A stretch of 64,000 nt of DNA from Catellatospora bangladeshensis (lineage in GTDB: Bacteria > Actinomycetota > Actinomycetes > Mycobacteriales > Micromonosporaceae): contig NZ_BONF01000051.1 of the NCBI RefSeq assembly GCF_016862575.1, forward strand, positions 1 to 64,000. Direction: 5' to 3'. The number at the start of each line of letters is the position of its first letter. The stretch's first letter is position 1. The notes below the pieces were generated by a model. That model did no database searches, was not told the DNA's origin, and worked only from the letters and a program-made list of their open reading frames with translations. The translations under genes were made by a program, and so were the position numbers. Below are positions 53,819 to 62,587 of the stretch, piece after piece.

Positions 53819-55505
53819 GCCCGTCCCGGGTGGCCACGACCGTGATCCGGTCGCGCGCCTTGAGGGTCCGGTTGGGCGCGGGCCGCCACAGCGGGCGCGG
53901 CTCGCCGAACTCGGCCAGCGCGATGGCGCGCACCGCACCGGCCGCGTCGACGACCGCGACGCGCTGCCCGTCCAGCGCCGAGCCGGGACCGACCACGACC
54001 TCCGCGACCAGCAGCACCCGCCGCTCGACCGAGATGGTGCCGATCACCTCGCGTTCCATCAGCGCCTCCGCGAACGCCGGCGCGGCCAGATACGACACGC
54101 TCCGGGTGAACCGGATGCTGAACGTCTTGCGCACCCGCGCGGCCAGGTCGCCGTCGAACAGCCGGACCAGCACCCGCAGCTGCGGCTTGAGGTTGCGGCC
54201 GTGCAGCGCCGCCTCCAGGTTGATGACGTCGTTGCTGGCCAGCGTCATCAGCGCGCGGCAGTCCTGCACGTGCGCCGAGCGCAGCGTGCTCTCCCGGCTG
54301 GCGTCGCCGATGATCAGCGGGATGCCCAGCTCGCGGGCCAGCGGCACGCCGCGCGCCTGCTCGTTGACGTCGATCGCGACCAGCGGCACGTCCCGGTCGT
54401 AGAGCAGGCGCAGCACCCGGGTGCCCACGTTGCCGAGCCCGACGAGCACCACGTGATCGGCCTCGGGCAGGCTCAGCCGGCCCTGCGCCACCGCGAGGCG
54501 CGCGTTGACCAGGCCCTCGACCACCATCGCGGTGACCAGCGGCACCAGCGCCACACCCGCCAGCGACACCATGAGCTGGAGCACCTGCTGCCAGCCGGGC
54601 AGGTCGGCGTTGAGCTGCGGGCCGCCGAGCGCGTTGACGAGCACGACGTACACCCCGTCCCAGAAGGAGTGCACCTCCTCGGCCTGCGTACGCGCGAAGG
54701 CGAAGCCCGCCCCGACGAGGATCAGCAGCACGACCGCCACCGCGATGCGGAACTGCCGCGAGACCAGGGTCCGGGCGGTGTCCACGACCGCCGACAGGCG
54801 CCAGCGCCGGGCGCTGCGCTGCACGGTGCGCGCGACCGATACCACGGTCTCCTCCACCGAGGAGGTCACCCGCGCCTCGGCCAGCACCAGATCCGCCCGG
54901 CCCGGGTCGGCGGGCAGCAGGTCGGGCGCGGTGCCGCCGGTGGTCGTGTCCACCAGCCCGCACACCACGTCGTCGGGGGCCACCTCGGCCCGCCGCGCCA
55001 CCACCAGCGTGCGGCCGCCGACCGGCAGCGGGGCCGCGTTGACCTCGTCCAGCGCGAGCGCCACCAGGGCCGGTGAGGCGATCTCCGCGTCGGACAGCAC
55101 CCGGGCGTTGCCGAGCAGCTCCTCGATGCCCCGGCCGAGGTGTGAGTTGTACATCCGGACCACCAGGCGCAGCCCCGGCACCAGCTCGCGGGCCTGCAGC
55201 GCGACGTGGATGTTGCCGACGTCGTCCTGCACGGCCAGCGCCAGCCCCAGCGCCGTGGCCAGGTCGGCCTTGACCAGGGCACGCTCGTCGACCCGGTCCA
55301 CGACCACCACGCGCACCCGCGGCAGCTCGGCGAAGTCGCGCGCGTCGCGCTTCTGGTCGGGCGTCATCAGCACCACGACGTCCACGCCGTAGCGGGTGGT
55401 CAGCTGCTCGGCCAGCCGATACGCCAGGCCGTCCGCGCCGTTGACGACGAAGTGGTTGTTGCGGGCACGGCGGAGGTTGGCCACTACCGAGGAGGGGGTG
55501 AGCAC
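53736..55505 (-). CDS. RCK-TM-RCK protein (TrkA-N domains around a two-span membrane unit)
   Basis: A 589-residue protein. A first NAD-type RCK domain (about 15-150, VVNGADGLAYRLAEQL) is followed by a helical linker, a span at 253-271, a re-entrant-like SFWDGVYVVLVNALGGPQL (280-298), a second span at 307-328 and a second RCK domain from 350 (VVLVGLGNVGTRVL) with TrkA-C at the end. The architecture suits a ligand-gated channel, related to CASTOR/POLLUX-like proteins. The loop lacks the TxGYG potassium filter. GTG 55505 is six bases after TAGCAT, leaderless. Confidence 0.85.
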   Translation of the reverse strand: MLTPSSVVANLRRARNNHFVVNGADGLAYRLAEQLTTRYGVDVVVLMTPDQKRDARDFAELPRVRVVVVDRVDERALVKADLATALGLALAVQDDVGNIHVALQARELVPGLRLVVRMYNSHLGRGIEELLGNARVLSDAEIASPALVALALDEVNAAPLPVGGRTLVVARRAEVAPDDVVCGLVDTTTGGTAPDLLPADPGRADLVLAEARVTSSVEETVVSVARTVQRSARRWRLSAVVDTARTLVSRQFRIAVAVVLLILVGAGFAFARTQAEEVHSFWDGVYVVLVNALGGPQLNADLPGWQQVLQLMVSLAGVALVPLVTAMVVEGLVNARLAVAQGRLSLPEADHVVLVGLGNVGTRVLRLLYDRDVPLVAIDVNEQARGVPLARELGIPLIIGDASRESTLRSAHVQDCRALMTLASNDVINLEAALHGRNLKPQLRVLVRLFDGDLAARVRKTFSIRFTRSVSYLAAPAFAEALMEREVIGTISVERRVLLVAEVVVGPGSALDGQRVAVVDAAGAVRAIALAEFGEPRPLWRPAPNRTLKARDRITVVATRDGLSRLMRQAAGTGDDVDPIAEGAGAAAP

Positions 55506-55670
55506 GCCCGGATGCTATCGACCGCGCACCACTCGAACCACCCCTGAGGGATCGTCGTACGTGCCTTTCCCGCGACGATATGCCCCATTTGGTCGTTGCT
55601 CCTTCCGACGAATGCACCAAACAGCGCCCTGCTCCAACGGGCGCCCCGGTCAGCAATCGAATGGATGGAC

Positions 55671-57494
55671 ATGAACAAGTGGTTCTACCGTGCCGTCGGC
55701 GCCGTAGGCGTGGCGAGCGGCGTCATGCTTCTGGGCAATGGCGTCGCGCACGCTGAAGGTAACGCCTCGGCCAAGCCGACCGCCGATCCCCAGGCCATGC
55801 GAGGGCTGGTGGCCGACCTCTTCTCCCCGACGGGCGGCCTGCACGACCTGGGCCTGTCGCTGGACACGCCCGACACCCGCGTGAGCGCCGGCCTCGTCGC
55901 CGACGGCCCGCTCAGCATCACCCGCGGCGCGGGCAACGTCGGCATCACCGCGCACGCGCCCGGCATCCAGGACATCTCCCTGGCCGGCAAGCTCCCGCGC
56001 CTGTCCGACATGGCGCCGCGGACCAACCTGCTCAGCAGCGCGACCAGCCTGCTCACCGGCGTCACCGCGGAAACCGGCCGCGTGGAGGCGCTGCCCCTGC
56101 CCGGCCTCGACATGCTGTCCAGCGGCCCGCTCGGCGGCCTGCTCGGCGGCACCCCCGGCGGCAGTCCCATCGCGGGCCTCAGCAACGGCCCGCTCGGCGG
56201 CCTCGCCAACGGCCTGGTCGGCGCCGACGGCAACGGCACCGTCGGCGGCCTGACCAGTGGCCTGCTCGGCGGCGACGCCAGCCCGCTCGGCGGCCTCACC
56301 GGCGGCCTCACCGGCGGCGACAGCCCGCTCGGCGCCCTCGGTGGCCTGACCGGCGGCGACAGCCCGCTCGGCGCCCTGGGTGGCCTGACCGGCGGCCTCA
56401 CCGGCGGCGACAAGGGCGCGAGCCCGCTCAGCGGTCTCACCGACGGCCTCACCGGTGGTCTGACCGGCGGCCTGGCCGGCGAGCGCAACAACGCGCCCGC
56501 CCCCGCCCCGCGCCCGCTGGGCGACATCAGCCAGGACCACTTCGGCGACTGGCTGGACACCCCCGGCGACCTGCCCGTCGACCAGGTCATGCGGCAGGCC
56601 GTCATCGACCCGCTGGTGGACACCGCCGCGCTCGACCCCGCCGACGCGCTGGGCGTCACGCTCGACCCCGGCCTGTCCGCGCAGGTCGCCGACGCCACCT
56701 CGCAGATCGTGCCGGCCCTCATCGCCGACGCGATGGGCAAGAACAGCTCCATCGACGACCTGCTCGGCGCCACCGACATCGGCGCCACCGAGGCGGCCGG
56801 ACCGGCCGAGGGCCTGCCCATCGTCGACAAGCTGCCGCTCGTCGGCGACGTGCTCGGCAACGGCGGCCCGCTGGACGGCGTCCTCGTCGTCGGCGACATC
56901 GCCAAGCAGCTCCCCGGCGTACGCGACGTCGTCAACGGCAAGCTCGGCCTCGACACCGTGACCAAGCTGCCCATCGTCGGCGGCATGCTCAGCAGCGGCA
57001 TCGTGCAGGGCGGCAAGCCCGGCAGCTCGCTGCCCATCGTCGGCTCCGTCCCGATCGTCGGCGACGCCCTCGGCAAGGTCACCGGCAACCTGTCCGGCGG
57101 CCTGAACCCCGGCCGCGGCGCCAACCTGCTCAACCGCGAGCCCGTCGTCGGCACCGCGATGCCGGTCGCCCAGACGCTGCCCGCGCCCGCCATGGTCGCC
57201 GCCCAGCCGCACGTCGGCCGCCACCGCGCCACCGAGCGCCCGGTCGCCGGCGAGGACGCGGAGTACACCGAGTCCGCGACCGAGGCGGCGCCGCTGCCAG
57301 GTCTGGGCGACCTGCCGCTGCTCGGCTCGCTGGCCGGCGGGGCCGGTGGCGGGCTGCCGCTGGTGGGTGACCTGCTGGGCGGGCTGCCGCTCGTCAGCAG
57401 CCTGCCGATCCTCGGCGACATGGGCACCTCGATGGAGGTCCTGCGCAACCTGCCCGTCGTCGGCACGGCCGCGGGGCTGCTTCCGCTGGGCTGA
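55671..57494 (+). CDS. Large secreted Gly/Leu-rich repeat protein
   Basis: A 607-residue protein. A signal peptide ends near GVAHAEG (residue about 29). Residues about 150-290 are tandem PLGGLTGG / GGLTGGDSPLGAL units, the DNA of which is repeated at 56290-56470; the rest repeats motifs such as LPIVGxxLPxVGDxLG. No LPXTG sorting signal or membrane end is seen, so it may be released or self-assemble on the surface. I recognise no function. ATG 55671 follows GGATGGAC. The gene ends with a perfect hairpin. Confidence 0.8.
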   Translation: MNKWFYRAVGAVGVASGVMLLGNGVAHAEGNASAKPTADPQAMRGLVADLFSPTGGLHDLGLSLDTPDTRVSAGLVADGPLSITRGAGNVGITAHAPGIQDISLAGKLPRLSDMAPRTNLLSSATSLLTGVTAETGRVEALPLPGLDMLSSGPLGGLLGGTPGGSPIAGLSNGPLGGLANGLVGADGNGTVGGLTSGLLGGDASPLGGLTGGLTGGDSPLGALGGLTGGDSPLGALGGLTGGLTGGDKGASPLSGLTDGLTGGLTGGLAGERNNAPAPAPRPLGDISQDHFGDWLDTPGDLPVDQVMRQAVIDPLVDTAALDPADALGVTLDPGLSAQVADATSQIVPALIADAMGKNSSIDDLLGATDIGATEAAGPAEGLPIVDKLPLVGDVLGNGGPLDGVLVVGDIAKQLPGVRDVVNGKLGLDTVTKLPIVGGMLSSGIVQGGKPGSSLPIVGSVPIVGDALGKVTGNLSGGLNPGRGANLLNREPVVGTAMPVAQTLPAPAMVAAQPHVGRHRATERPVAGEDAEYTESATEAAPLPGLGDLPLLGSLAGGAGGGLPLVGDLLGGLPLVSSLPILGDMGTSMEVLRNLPVVGTAAGLLPLG

Positions 57495-57503
57495 TCCGCA
57501 TCC

Positions 57504-57543
57504 GATCAAAGCTCCCGCCGCGCTGTCGGCGGGAGCTTTGATC
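57504..57543 (+). terminator. Family E hairpin terminator
   Basis: GATCAAAGCTCCCGCCG (57504-57520) and its exact complement (57527-57543) with a six-base loop, 10 bases after the repeat protein stop. The same GATCAA-R-GCTCCCGCC core occurs at 62531. Confidence 0.82.
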
Positions 57544-57598
57544 ATTTCGGGGGTTGCGGGGCTGACAGGCGGGCGCCCGGCCGCGCACAATGCGCTGC

Positions 57599-58060
57599 GT
57601 GGCTCCCCTCGCCGTAGGCCGCTCGCAGCGGCTCACCCCACTGCCCGCGCTCGGGCCGCTGTACCTCGTCGGGCTCGTGATCTGCGTGATCCTGTTCGTC
57701 GAGGCGATGCGGGACGGGCGGTACACCGACCCGATGCTCATCGGGCTCGTGCTGCTGGGCGGGGGTTGTTATCTCGGGGTGCAGCAGGGGGTGTACCTGG
57801 TCGGGGATCGGGTGGTGCTGCGGTTTCCGCTGGCGCGTACGGCGATCCCGTTGCGGGACGTGCGGGCGTTCACGATCCGGCACGAGGACGGGTCGCTCGG
57901 CGACAAGCGCGTGCTGTGGATCGAGCTGAACGACGGCGGCGAGTTCCGTACGCACGTCGGCGTCAGCCGCAACCTGTTCAGCCCGGCCGTGCGCGTCCCG
58001 TTCGAGAAGATGGTCGCCCTGGTCGAACACCTCGACCAGCACCGCCGCCAGGCGAGCTGA
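57599..58060 (+). CDS. Small membrane protein with PH-like domain, unknown function
   Basis: A 153-residue protein with two spans (PLYLVGLVICVILFVEAM and LIGLVLLGGGCYLGVQQ) and a C-terminal beta-rich part (GVYLVGDRVVLRFPLARTAI to LWIELNDGGEFRTHVGVS) that looks like a bacterial PH domain. GTG 57599, seven bases after CACAAT, is taken as a leaderless start; ATG 57590 is in the same frame. Role unknown. Confidence 0.68.
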   Translation: MAPLAVGRSQRLTPLPALGPLYLVGLVICVILFVEAMRDGRYTDPMLIGLVLLGGGCYLGVQQGVYLVGDRVVLRFPLARTAIPLRDVRAFTIRHEDGSLGDKRVLWIELNDGGEFRTHVGVSRNLFSPAVRVPFEKMVALVEHLDQHRRQAS

Positions 58061-58191
58061 AACGGCGCCGACCAGCGGACTGACCTGCGATCTTGCGCGA
58101 CCGAATGCTGGCGCGGGCTCCGTTCCACGCAGGACGGCTAGACCCGCAGGGTCGCCCCAACTGACCGGGTTGTGTGGTCCCAGTCTGCGCG

Positions 58192-58413
58192 CTACTCCTC
58201 CGGTACGTACACCCCACGACCCGGCGAACCCACCACCACGCCCTGGATCCGCAGGTCCCGAATGACTCGCGCGATCGTCGCCACAGACACCGGGGCGTAG
58301 ATCTCGGTCAGCTGCGAGTACGAGGGCAGCCGCGAACCCGGCGGGTACTCACCGGTCTTGATCCGGGCGGCGATGTCTGCGGCGATTTCGGTCGAGCTCA
58401 TCGGTACGGGCAT
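58192..58413 (-). CDS. Small GntR-family regulator
   Basis: A 73-residue winged-helix protein with only the DNA-binding domain: IAADIAARIKTGEYPPGSRL, PSYSQLTEIY and VSVATIARVIRDLRIQG, ending VGSPGRGVYV. Such short GntR (KorSA-like) proteins are typical repressors in integrated actinomycete elements. ATG 58413 has GAGGAT; the longer open frame runs into the promoter zone. Divergent from the DUF6907 gene, it probably controls the promoter at 58487. Confidence 0.82.
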   Translation of the reverse strand: MPVPMSSTEIAADIAARIKTGEYPPGSRLPSYSQLTEIYAPVSVATIARVIRDLRIQGVVVGSPGRGVYVPEE

Positions 58414-58764
58414 GGCAGATCCTCGGGTTGGCGTACCCCAAGTCAAGCGCACTCACTTAGATCACCACCAGAGCATGACGCACCCCTTGATATAAGTTAG
58501 ATAGGTGAGATAAGTTCTGTCGGGGTCCTCGGGTTGGCGCTTTGAGGGCCCCACGGGTGGCCGGATCGCACCCCGGCCACCCGGGCCTGAAGCCCCACCA
58601 CGCTGGCCGAAGTGACGGCGCGACGGGGCTTCAGCTGGCAGCCGATGCCCAGCGGCGCGGCCTATGTCACCAACTCAGCGCGGCGACATAGGCGAGACAT
58701 CACGGCAGATGCTCAGTATCGATCTTGGGTGCGCCACTCCCTCGCGCAGAACGGAGGTCGACCG
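58414..58764. promoter_or_regulatory. GntR / DUF6907 divergent regulatory region
   Basis: A 351-base stretch without a gene, with an AT-rich core unlike its surroundings. TTGATA (58487-58492) and TAAGTT (58511-58516) form a sigma-70-like promoter to the right with an 18-base spacer; ATAAGTT occurs at 58492-58498 and 58510-58516 and may be the GntR site. Further right, TGAAGCCCC (58588-58596) pairs with GGGGCTTCA (58625-58633) in the leader. The open frame from 58612 into the next gene has no ribosome site and is not counted. Confidence 0.5.
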
Positions 58765-59127
58765 GTGTCACATCCCAACCAGCAGCAGGTCGTCAACTTG
58801 TTGTCCAACCTGGAGCGGGCGGTGCCCGCAGCGCACCCCACTTGGTGCGAACGCACGCACCCTGACCACTGGCCAGTGCACTCGGCACACGTCGGCGAGA
58901 TCAGCTACGGCCTCACCTTGACCCTGGCAGTGGAGATCGTCGACGTCGGACTGGGCAGCGGACCCCGAATTACGGTCGAGATGACCGACTCTCGGGACAG
59001 CGGCAGCGGCGACGTCTACGAGCTGCCTGCGCAGGCAGCCCGGGATCTGTCGATGCTGTTGGCGGCCGGCGCAGACATCCTGTCCGGCTGCACCGGCCAG
59101 CCGCTGAGGCTGGGGGCGCCGCAATGA
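58765..59127 (+). CDS. DUF6907-like protein
   Basis: A 120-residue protein. The segment AHPTWCERTHPDHWPVHSAHVGE matches the Trp-Cys/His pattern of DUF6907 proteins, followed by a beta-rich half ending LSMLLAAGADIL. Such proteins are common in actinomycete integrative elements, function unknown. GTG 58765 is chosen for its good site GGAGG, seven bases away; the longer frame from 58612 is less likely. Overlaps the next micro-ORF as ATGA. Confidence 0.72.
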   Translation: MSHPNQQQVVNLLSNLERAVPAAHPTWCERTHPDHWPVHSAHVGEISYGLTLTLAVEIVDVGLGSGPRITVEMTDSRDSGSGDVYELPAQAARDLSMLLAAGADILSGCTGQPLRLGAPQ

Positions 59128-59180
59128 CCACATGTGGTCGGAAGTTGGCCGGGCTGCCGCGTGGGCAGGTGCGGGCGTGA
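59124..59180 (+). CDS. 18-residue micro-ORF in a coupled chain
   Basis: MTTCGRKLAGLPRGQVRA starts in the DUF6907 stop (ATGA) and its stop overlaps the next start (GTGA). No own ribosome site, so it would be read by re-initiation. Coding status unproven. Confidence 0.35.
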   Translation: MTTCGRKLAGLPRGQVRA

Positions 59181-59257
59181 CCGCTGCACTCATCATCGCC
59201 GCAACACTGCACCTAATCGCGGCCGTGTTCGCCGCAGTCGCATTCGGGAGGAGCTGA
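59177..59257 (+). CDS. 26-residue hydrophobic micro-protein
   Basis: MTAALIIAATLHLIAAVFAA then VAFGRS: one membrane helix and a short charged end. The GTG overlaps the previous stop as GTGA. Tiny one-span proteins of this kind are seen in actinomycete integrative elements. The consistent hydrophobic composition favours a real product. Confidence 0.5.
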   Translation: MTAALIIAATLHLIAAVFAAVAFGRS

Positions 59258-59258
59258 C

Positions 59259-59321
59259 ATGGCCACCAAGCCGAAGCGGGTCCGCCCGCCCTGGTCGCTA
59301 GGCCCATGGTCAATGAGCTAG
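59259..59321 (+). CDS. 20-residue basic micro-ORF
   Basis: MATKPKRVRPPWSLGPWSMS, preceded by GGGAGGAG at good spacing. Lys/Arg/Pro-rich start. It may be a truncated remnant of a longer gene; no family is recognised. Confidence 0.4.
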   Translation: MATKPKRVRPPWSLGPWSMS

Positions 59322-59598
59322 CGCGCCTAGCAAGCGCCGACACAGCGGCCTCCTGCTTCGGGGTGGCGGCGACCGACTTCCTTGCGAGGCAGTGGCTTCC
59401 GCCGCGTGGCGTTGGGTCAGGGTCGGCGCGCTAAAGGCTGGCGTGTCGGCCCGGTGCCCCTGGGACCCCGGCGCGGCCGCTTGCGGCCGCCTTGACCCTC
59501 GTAGAGAAAGTTTCGACAGAACTGGCGAGACTTCACTGCCATATGACGTCGCTGTCGTACGGGCGAGCCCGGCTCAGCGCTTCTTGAGTTGAGGCGTT
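59322..59598. other. Non-coding stretch left of tRNA-Thr
   Basis: About 280 bases with no convincing gene. The frame 59392-59592 has no ribosome site and unusual composition. GCGGCCGCTTGCGGCCGC is a local palindrome at about 59470-59490. I searched for a second copy of the tRNA 3' end as an attachment site and did not see one. Confidence 0.5.
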
Positions 59599-59674
59599 GG
59601 AGCCGACCAGGGGACTTGAACCCCTAACCTTCCGATTACAAGTCGGGTGCGCTACCAATTGCGCCAGGCCGGCA
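59599..59674 (-). tRNA. tRNA-Thr (anticodon TGT)
   Basis: On the minus strand GCCGGCC pairs with GGTCGGC (acceptor), GCGC-AATTGGTA-GCGC forms the D arm, the anticodon loop is CTTGTAA with TGT, and AGGGG-TTCAAGT-CCCCT forms the T arm; discriminator T and an encoded CCA end the gene. It reads threonine ACA (and other ACN by wobble). Its 3' end faces the small GntR/DUF6907 island, the side on which elements integrate. Confidence 0.93.
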
Positions 59675-59844
59675 TGCACGACCTCGCCGGTCGTACCCAG
59701 CGATGGTACGCGTCCCCACGCTCCCGGCGCCTACCGGATTCCCCGGAGTTTCGTACCGATCATTGTCGTAAAGTCCGTTTCGCCTGGCAGATGCGTTCCA
59801 CATGATGATCCACGGGCTTGCTGACACGCCGTGGCCGGGCTAGG

Positions 59845-59873
59845 TTGACGAACGCCGGGTTCGTGCATACGTA
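59845..59873 (+). promoter_or_regulatory. Probable promoter of the MsiK gene
   Basis: TTGACG (59845-59850) and TACGTA (59868-59873) with a 17-base spacer, about 64 bases before the start codon. A hairpin CCGGCA/TGCCGG (59902-59919) precedes the ribosome site. The 59675-59936 gap holds no gene. Confidence 0.5.
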
Positions 59874-59936
59874 TTCGGCACTTCACTTTCACTCGGATCG
59901 TCCGGCACGTTCCTGCCGGTGGAAGGACACACCCCC

Positions 59937-61028
59937 GTGGCTACCGTCACCTATGCGAAGGCGTCCCGGATCTACCCGGGCACCGACCGCCCCGCCGTCG
60001 ACCAGCTCGACCTCCAGATCCAGGACGGCGAGTTCCTCGTCCTCGTCGGCCCGTCCGGCTGTGGCAAGTCCACCAGCCTGCGGATGCTGGCCGGCCTCGA
60101 GGACGTCGACCAGGGCGCGATCTACATCAACGACAAGGACGTCACGAACCTCCCGCCGAAGTCGCGGGACATCGCGATGGTCTTCCAGAACTACGCCCTC
60201 TACCCGCACATGACGGTGTACGAGAACATGGCGTTCGCGCTCAAGCTGCGCAAGACCCCGAAGTCGGAGATCGACGTCCGGGTCAAGAAGGCCGCGCAGA
60301 TGCTGCAGCTGGAGGAGTACCTCAACCGCAAGCCGAAGGCGCTCTCCGGCGGTCAGCGCCAGCGTGTCGCGATGGGCCGCGCCATCGTGCGTGAGCCGCA
60401 GGTCTTCCTCATGGACGAGCCGCTGTCGAACCTCGACGCGAAGCTGCGTGTGCAGACCCGTTCGCAGATCGCCACGCTGCAGTCGCAGCTGGGCATCACC
60501 ACGGTGTACGTCACGCACGACCAGGTCGAGGCCATGACCATGGGTCACCGGGTGGCCGTGCTGCTCGACGGTGTGCTGCAGCAGTGCGACACCCCGCGTG
60601 CCCTGTACGACAAGCCGTCGAACGTGTTCGTCGCGGGCTTCATCGGCTCGCCGGCCATGAACATCAAGACGGTCCAGCTGACCGACGCCGGCGCGGTGTT
60701 CGGCCAGATGGTGCTCCCGCTCACCCGCGAGCAGGTCGCCGCGGCGCAGGCCGAGGGCGGCAACGGCCAGGTCACCGTGGGCTTCCGCCCGGAGGACTCG
60801 GACCTGGTGGGCGCGAGCGAGGGCGGCATGCCGATCGTCGTGGACCTGGTCGAGGACCTGGGCGCGAACGCGAACGTGTACGGCCACGCCGCGATCAACG
60901 GTGGCGAGGAGCGGTTCGTGGTCTCCACGTCCCGCCAGGCCATGCCGAACCTCGGTGACACCGTGTTCGTGAAGCCGGTCGTGGGCAGCCACCACGCGTT
61001 CCACGCCGCCTCGGGTGTGCGTATCTGA
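59937..61028 (+). CDS. msiK: Multiple sugar import ATPase (MsiK/UgpC/MalK family)
   Basis: A 363-residue ABC ATPase that energises several sugar importers. Walker [10 protein letters not shown] is at 38-46, the Q-loop [13 protein letters not shown], signature LSGGQRQR, Walker B FLMDEP and H-loop [15 protein letters not shown]; the C-terminal 130 residues form the TOBE/MOP regulatory domain (GFRPED). No permease or binding protein is next to it, which is usual for MsiK in actinomycetes, where one ATPase serves many systems. GTG 59937 with GGAAGGA is preferred over the ATG at 59919. Confidence 0.94.
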   Translation: MATVTYAKASRIYPGTDRPAVDQLDLQIQDGEFLVLVGPSGCGKSTSLRMLAGLEDVDQGAIYINDKDVTNLPPKSRDIAMVFQNYALYPHMTVYENMAFALKLRKTPKSEIDVRVKKAAQMLQLEEYLNRKPKALSGGQRQRVAMGRAIVREPQVFLMDEPLSNLDAKLRVQTRSQIATLQSQLGITTVYVTHDQVEAMTMGHRVAVLLDGVLQQCDTPRALYDKPSNVFVAGFIGSPAMNIKTVQLTDAGAVFGQMVLPLTREQVAAAQAEGGNGQVTVGFRPEDSDLVGASEGGMPIVVDLVEDLGANANVYGHAAINGGEERFVVSTSRQAMPNLGDTVFVKPVVGSHHAFHAASGVRI

Positions 61029-61045
61029 CGCAGGCAACAGCAACG

Positions 61046-61073
61046 AGGGGCGGGGCCGAATGGTCCCGCCCCT
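61046..61073 (+). terminator. MsiK terminator hairpin
   Basis: AGGGGCGGG (61046-61054) and CCCGCCCCT (61065-61073) form a 9-bp stem with a ten-base loop, followed by TCTTCGT, 18 bases past the stop. Confidence 0.75.
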
Positions 61074-61132
61074 TCTTCGTGTACGCGTGCCGATCTTCGC
61101 CTTGCCGTGCGGAACCGGGTAAGGATGAAGCC

Positions 61133-62524
61133 ATGACGGAGTATCGAGTCGAGCACGACACGATGGGCGAGGTGCACGTGCCCGCCGACGCGCTGTGGGG
61201 CGCGCAGACCCAGCGTGCGATCGAGAACTTCCCGGTGTCGGGTACGCCTCTGCCGTACTCCCTGATCATCGCCTTGGCGCAGATCAAGGAGGCGGCGGCG
61301 GAGGCGAACGCGGCCACCGGGACGCTGGACAGCGAGACGGCGGGCGCGATCGCGTCGGCGGCGCGGCAGGTCGCCGACGGCGACTTCGCGGCGCACTTCC
61401 CGGTGGACGTGTTCCAGACCGGGTCGGGCACCTCGACGAACATGAACATGAACGAGGTGCTGGCGCGCCTGGCGGGGCAGCGGCTGGGCCGCCCGGTGCA
61501 CCCGAACGACCAGGTGAACGCGTCGCAGTCCAGCAACGACGTGTTCCCCTCGGCGATCCACCTGGCGGCGCTGCGGCTGGTGGCGCACGACCTGCGCCCG
61601 GCGCTGCTGGAGCTGGAGGACGCGCTGGCGGTGAAGTCGGAGGAGTTCGCGCACGTGGTGAAGTCCGGGCGGACGCACCTGATGGACGCGACGCCGGTGA
61701 CCCTGGGCCAGGAATTCTCCGGGTACGCCCACCAGGTGCACCGGGCCGCCGAGCGCATCGCCTCGGCGCTGCCGCACGTGGCCGAGCTGCCGCTGGGCGG
61801 CACGGCGGTGGGCACCGGCGTGAACGCGAGCGCCGCGTTCCGGCGCGAGGTCTACCGCCGCCTGGCCGCGAACACGGGGCTGCCGGTGGCCGAGGCGGAG
61901 AACCACTTCGAGGCGCACGGGGCCCGGGACGCGCTGGTGGAGCTGTCCGGGCAGCTGCGGGTGGCCGCCGTCAGCCTGTACAAGATCGCCAATGACGTCC
62001 GCTGGATGGGCTCCGGGCCCCGCGCGGGCCTGTCCGAGCTGCGCATCCCCGACCTGCAGCCCGGCTCGTCGATCATGCCGGGCAAGGTGAACCCGGTGAT
62101 CTGCGAGTCGGTGCGCCAGGTGTGCGCGCAGATCATGGGCAACGACGCGGCCGTCGCCTTCGCGGGCTCGCAGGGCGACTTCGAGCTCAACGTGATGCTG
62201 CCGCTGATCGCCCGCAACCTGCTGGAGTCGATCACGCTGCTGGCGGGCGCGAGCCGGCTGTTCGCGCGCCGCTGCGTCGTCGGGCTGAAGGCGAACGAGG
62301 AGGTCGCCCGCCTGTACGCGGAGGGCTCCCCGTCGATCGTCACGCCGCTGAACCGGCACATCGGTTACGAGGAGGCGGCTGCCGTGGCGAAGCAGGCGCT
62401 CGCGGAGAACAAGACGATCCGCCAGGTCGTCGTCGAGCGCGGCCACGTCGACGCGGGCAAGCTCACCGAGCAGGAGCTGGACGCGGCCCTGGACGTGCTC
62501 GCGATGACCCGCCAGCCCGACTGA
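61133..62524 (+). CDS. fumC: Class II fumarate hydratase
   Basis: A 463-residue enzyme of the citrate cycle that interconverts fumarate and malate. Signatures: [15 protein letters not shown], the [19 protein letters not shown] region, and [10 protein letters not shown] at 311-320; [14 protein letters not shown] contains the active-site contacts. ATG 61133 lies six bases after AAGGAT, so the same bases may act as ribosome site or as -10 of a leaderless transcript. The gene ends in a family E hairpin shared with the convergent rlmB. Confidence 0.96.
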   Translation: MTEYRVEHDTMGEVHVPADALWGAQTQRAIENFPVSGTPLPYSLIIALAQIKEAAAEANAATGTLDSETAGAIASAARQVADGDFAAHFPVDVFQTGSGTSTNMNMNEVLARLAGQRLGRPVHPNDQVNASQSSNDVFPSAIHLAALRLVAHDLRPALLELEDALAVKSEEFAHVVKSGRTHLMDATPVTLGQEFSGYAHQVHRAAERIASALPHVAELPLGGTAVGTGVNASAAFRREVYRRLAANTGLPVAEAENHFEAHGARDALVELSGQLRVAAVSLYKIANDVRWMGSGPRAGLSELRIPDLQPGSSIMPGKVNPVICESVRQVCAQIMGNDAAVAFAGSQGDFELNVMLPLIARNLLESITLLAGASRLFARRCVVGLKANEEVARLYAEGSPSIVTPLNRHIGYEEAAAVAKQALAENKTIRQVVVERGHVDAGKLTEQELDAALDVLAMTRQPD

Positions 62525-62530
62525 CCCGAT

Positions 62531-62580
62531 GATCAAGGCTCCCGCCATGCCACTGGAACGGCATGGCGGGAGCCTTGATC
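62531..62580. terminator. Family E bidirectional hairpin terminator
   Basis: GATCAAGGCTCCCGCCATGC (62531-62550) continues to 62551 and pairs perfectly with 62560-62580, an 8-base loop. It lies between the convergent ends of fumC and rlmB. Confidence 0.85.
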
Positions 62581-62587
62581 GGCAGAA

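Noticed and set aside
56290..56470. Second cluster of short DNA repeats
   Set aside because: In-frame repeats of the GGLTGG protein, not an array or transposon end.
59392..59592. 66-codon open frame before tRNA-Thr
   Set aside because: No ribosome site or leaderless hexamer, no conserved motif; left as non-coding.
58061..59598. Duplicate of the tRNA-Thr 3' end as attachment site
   Set aside because: Looked for GGGGACTTGAACCCC-like sequence to the left of the tRNA and found none, so no att site is annotated.
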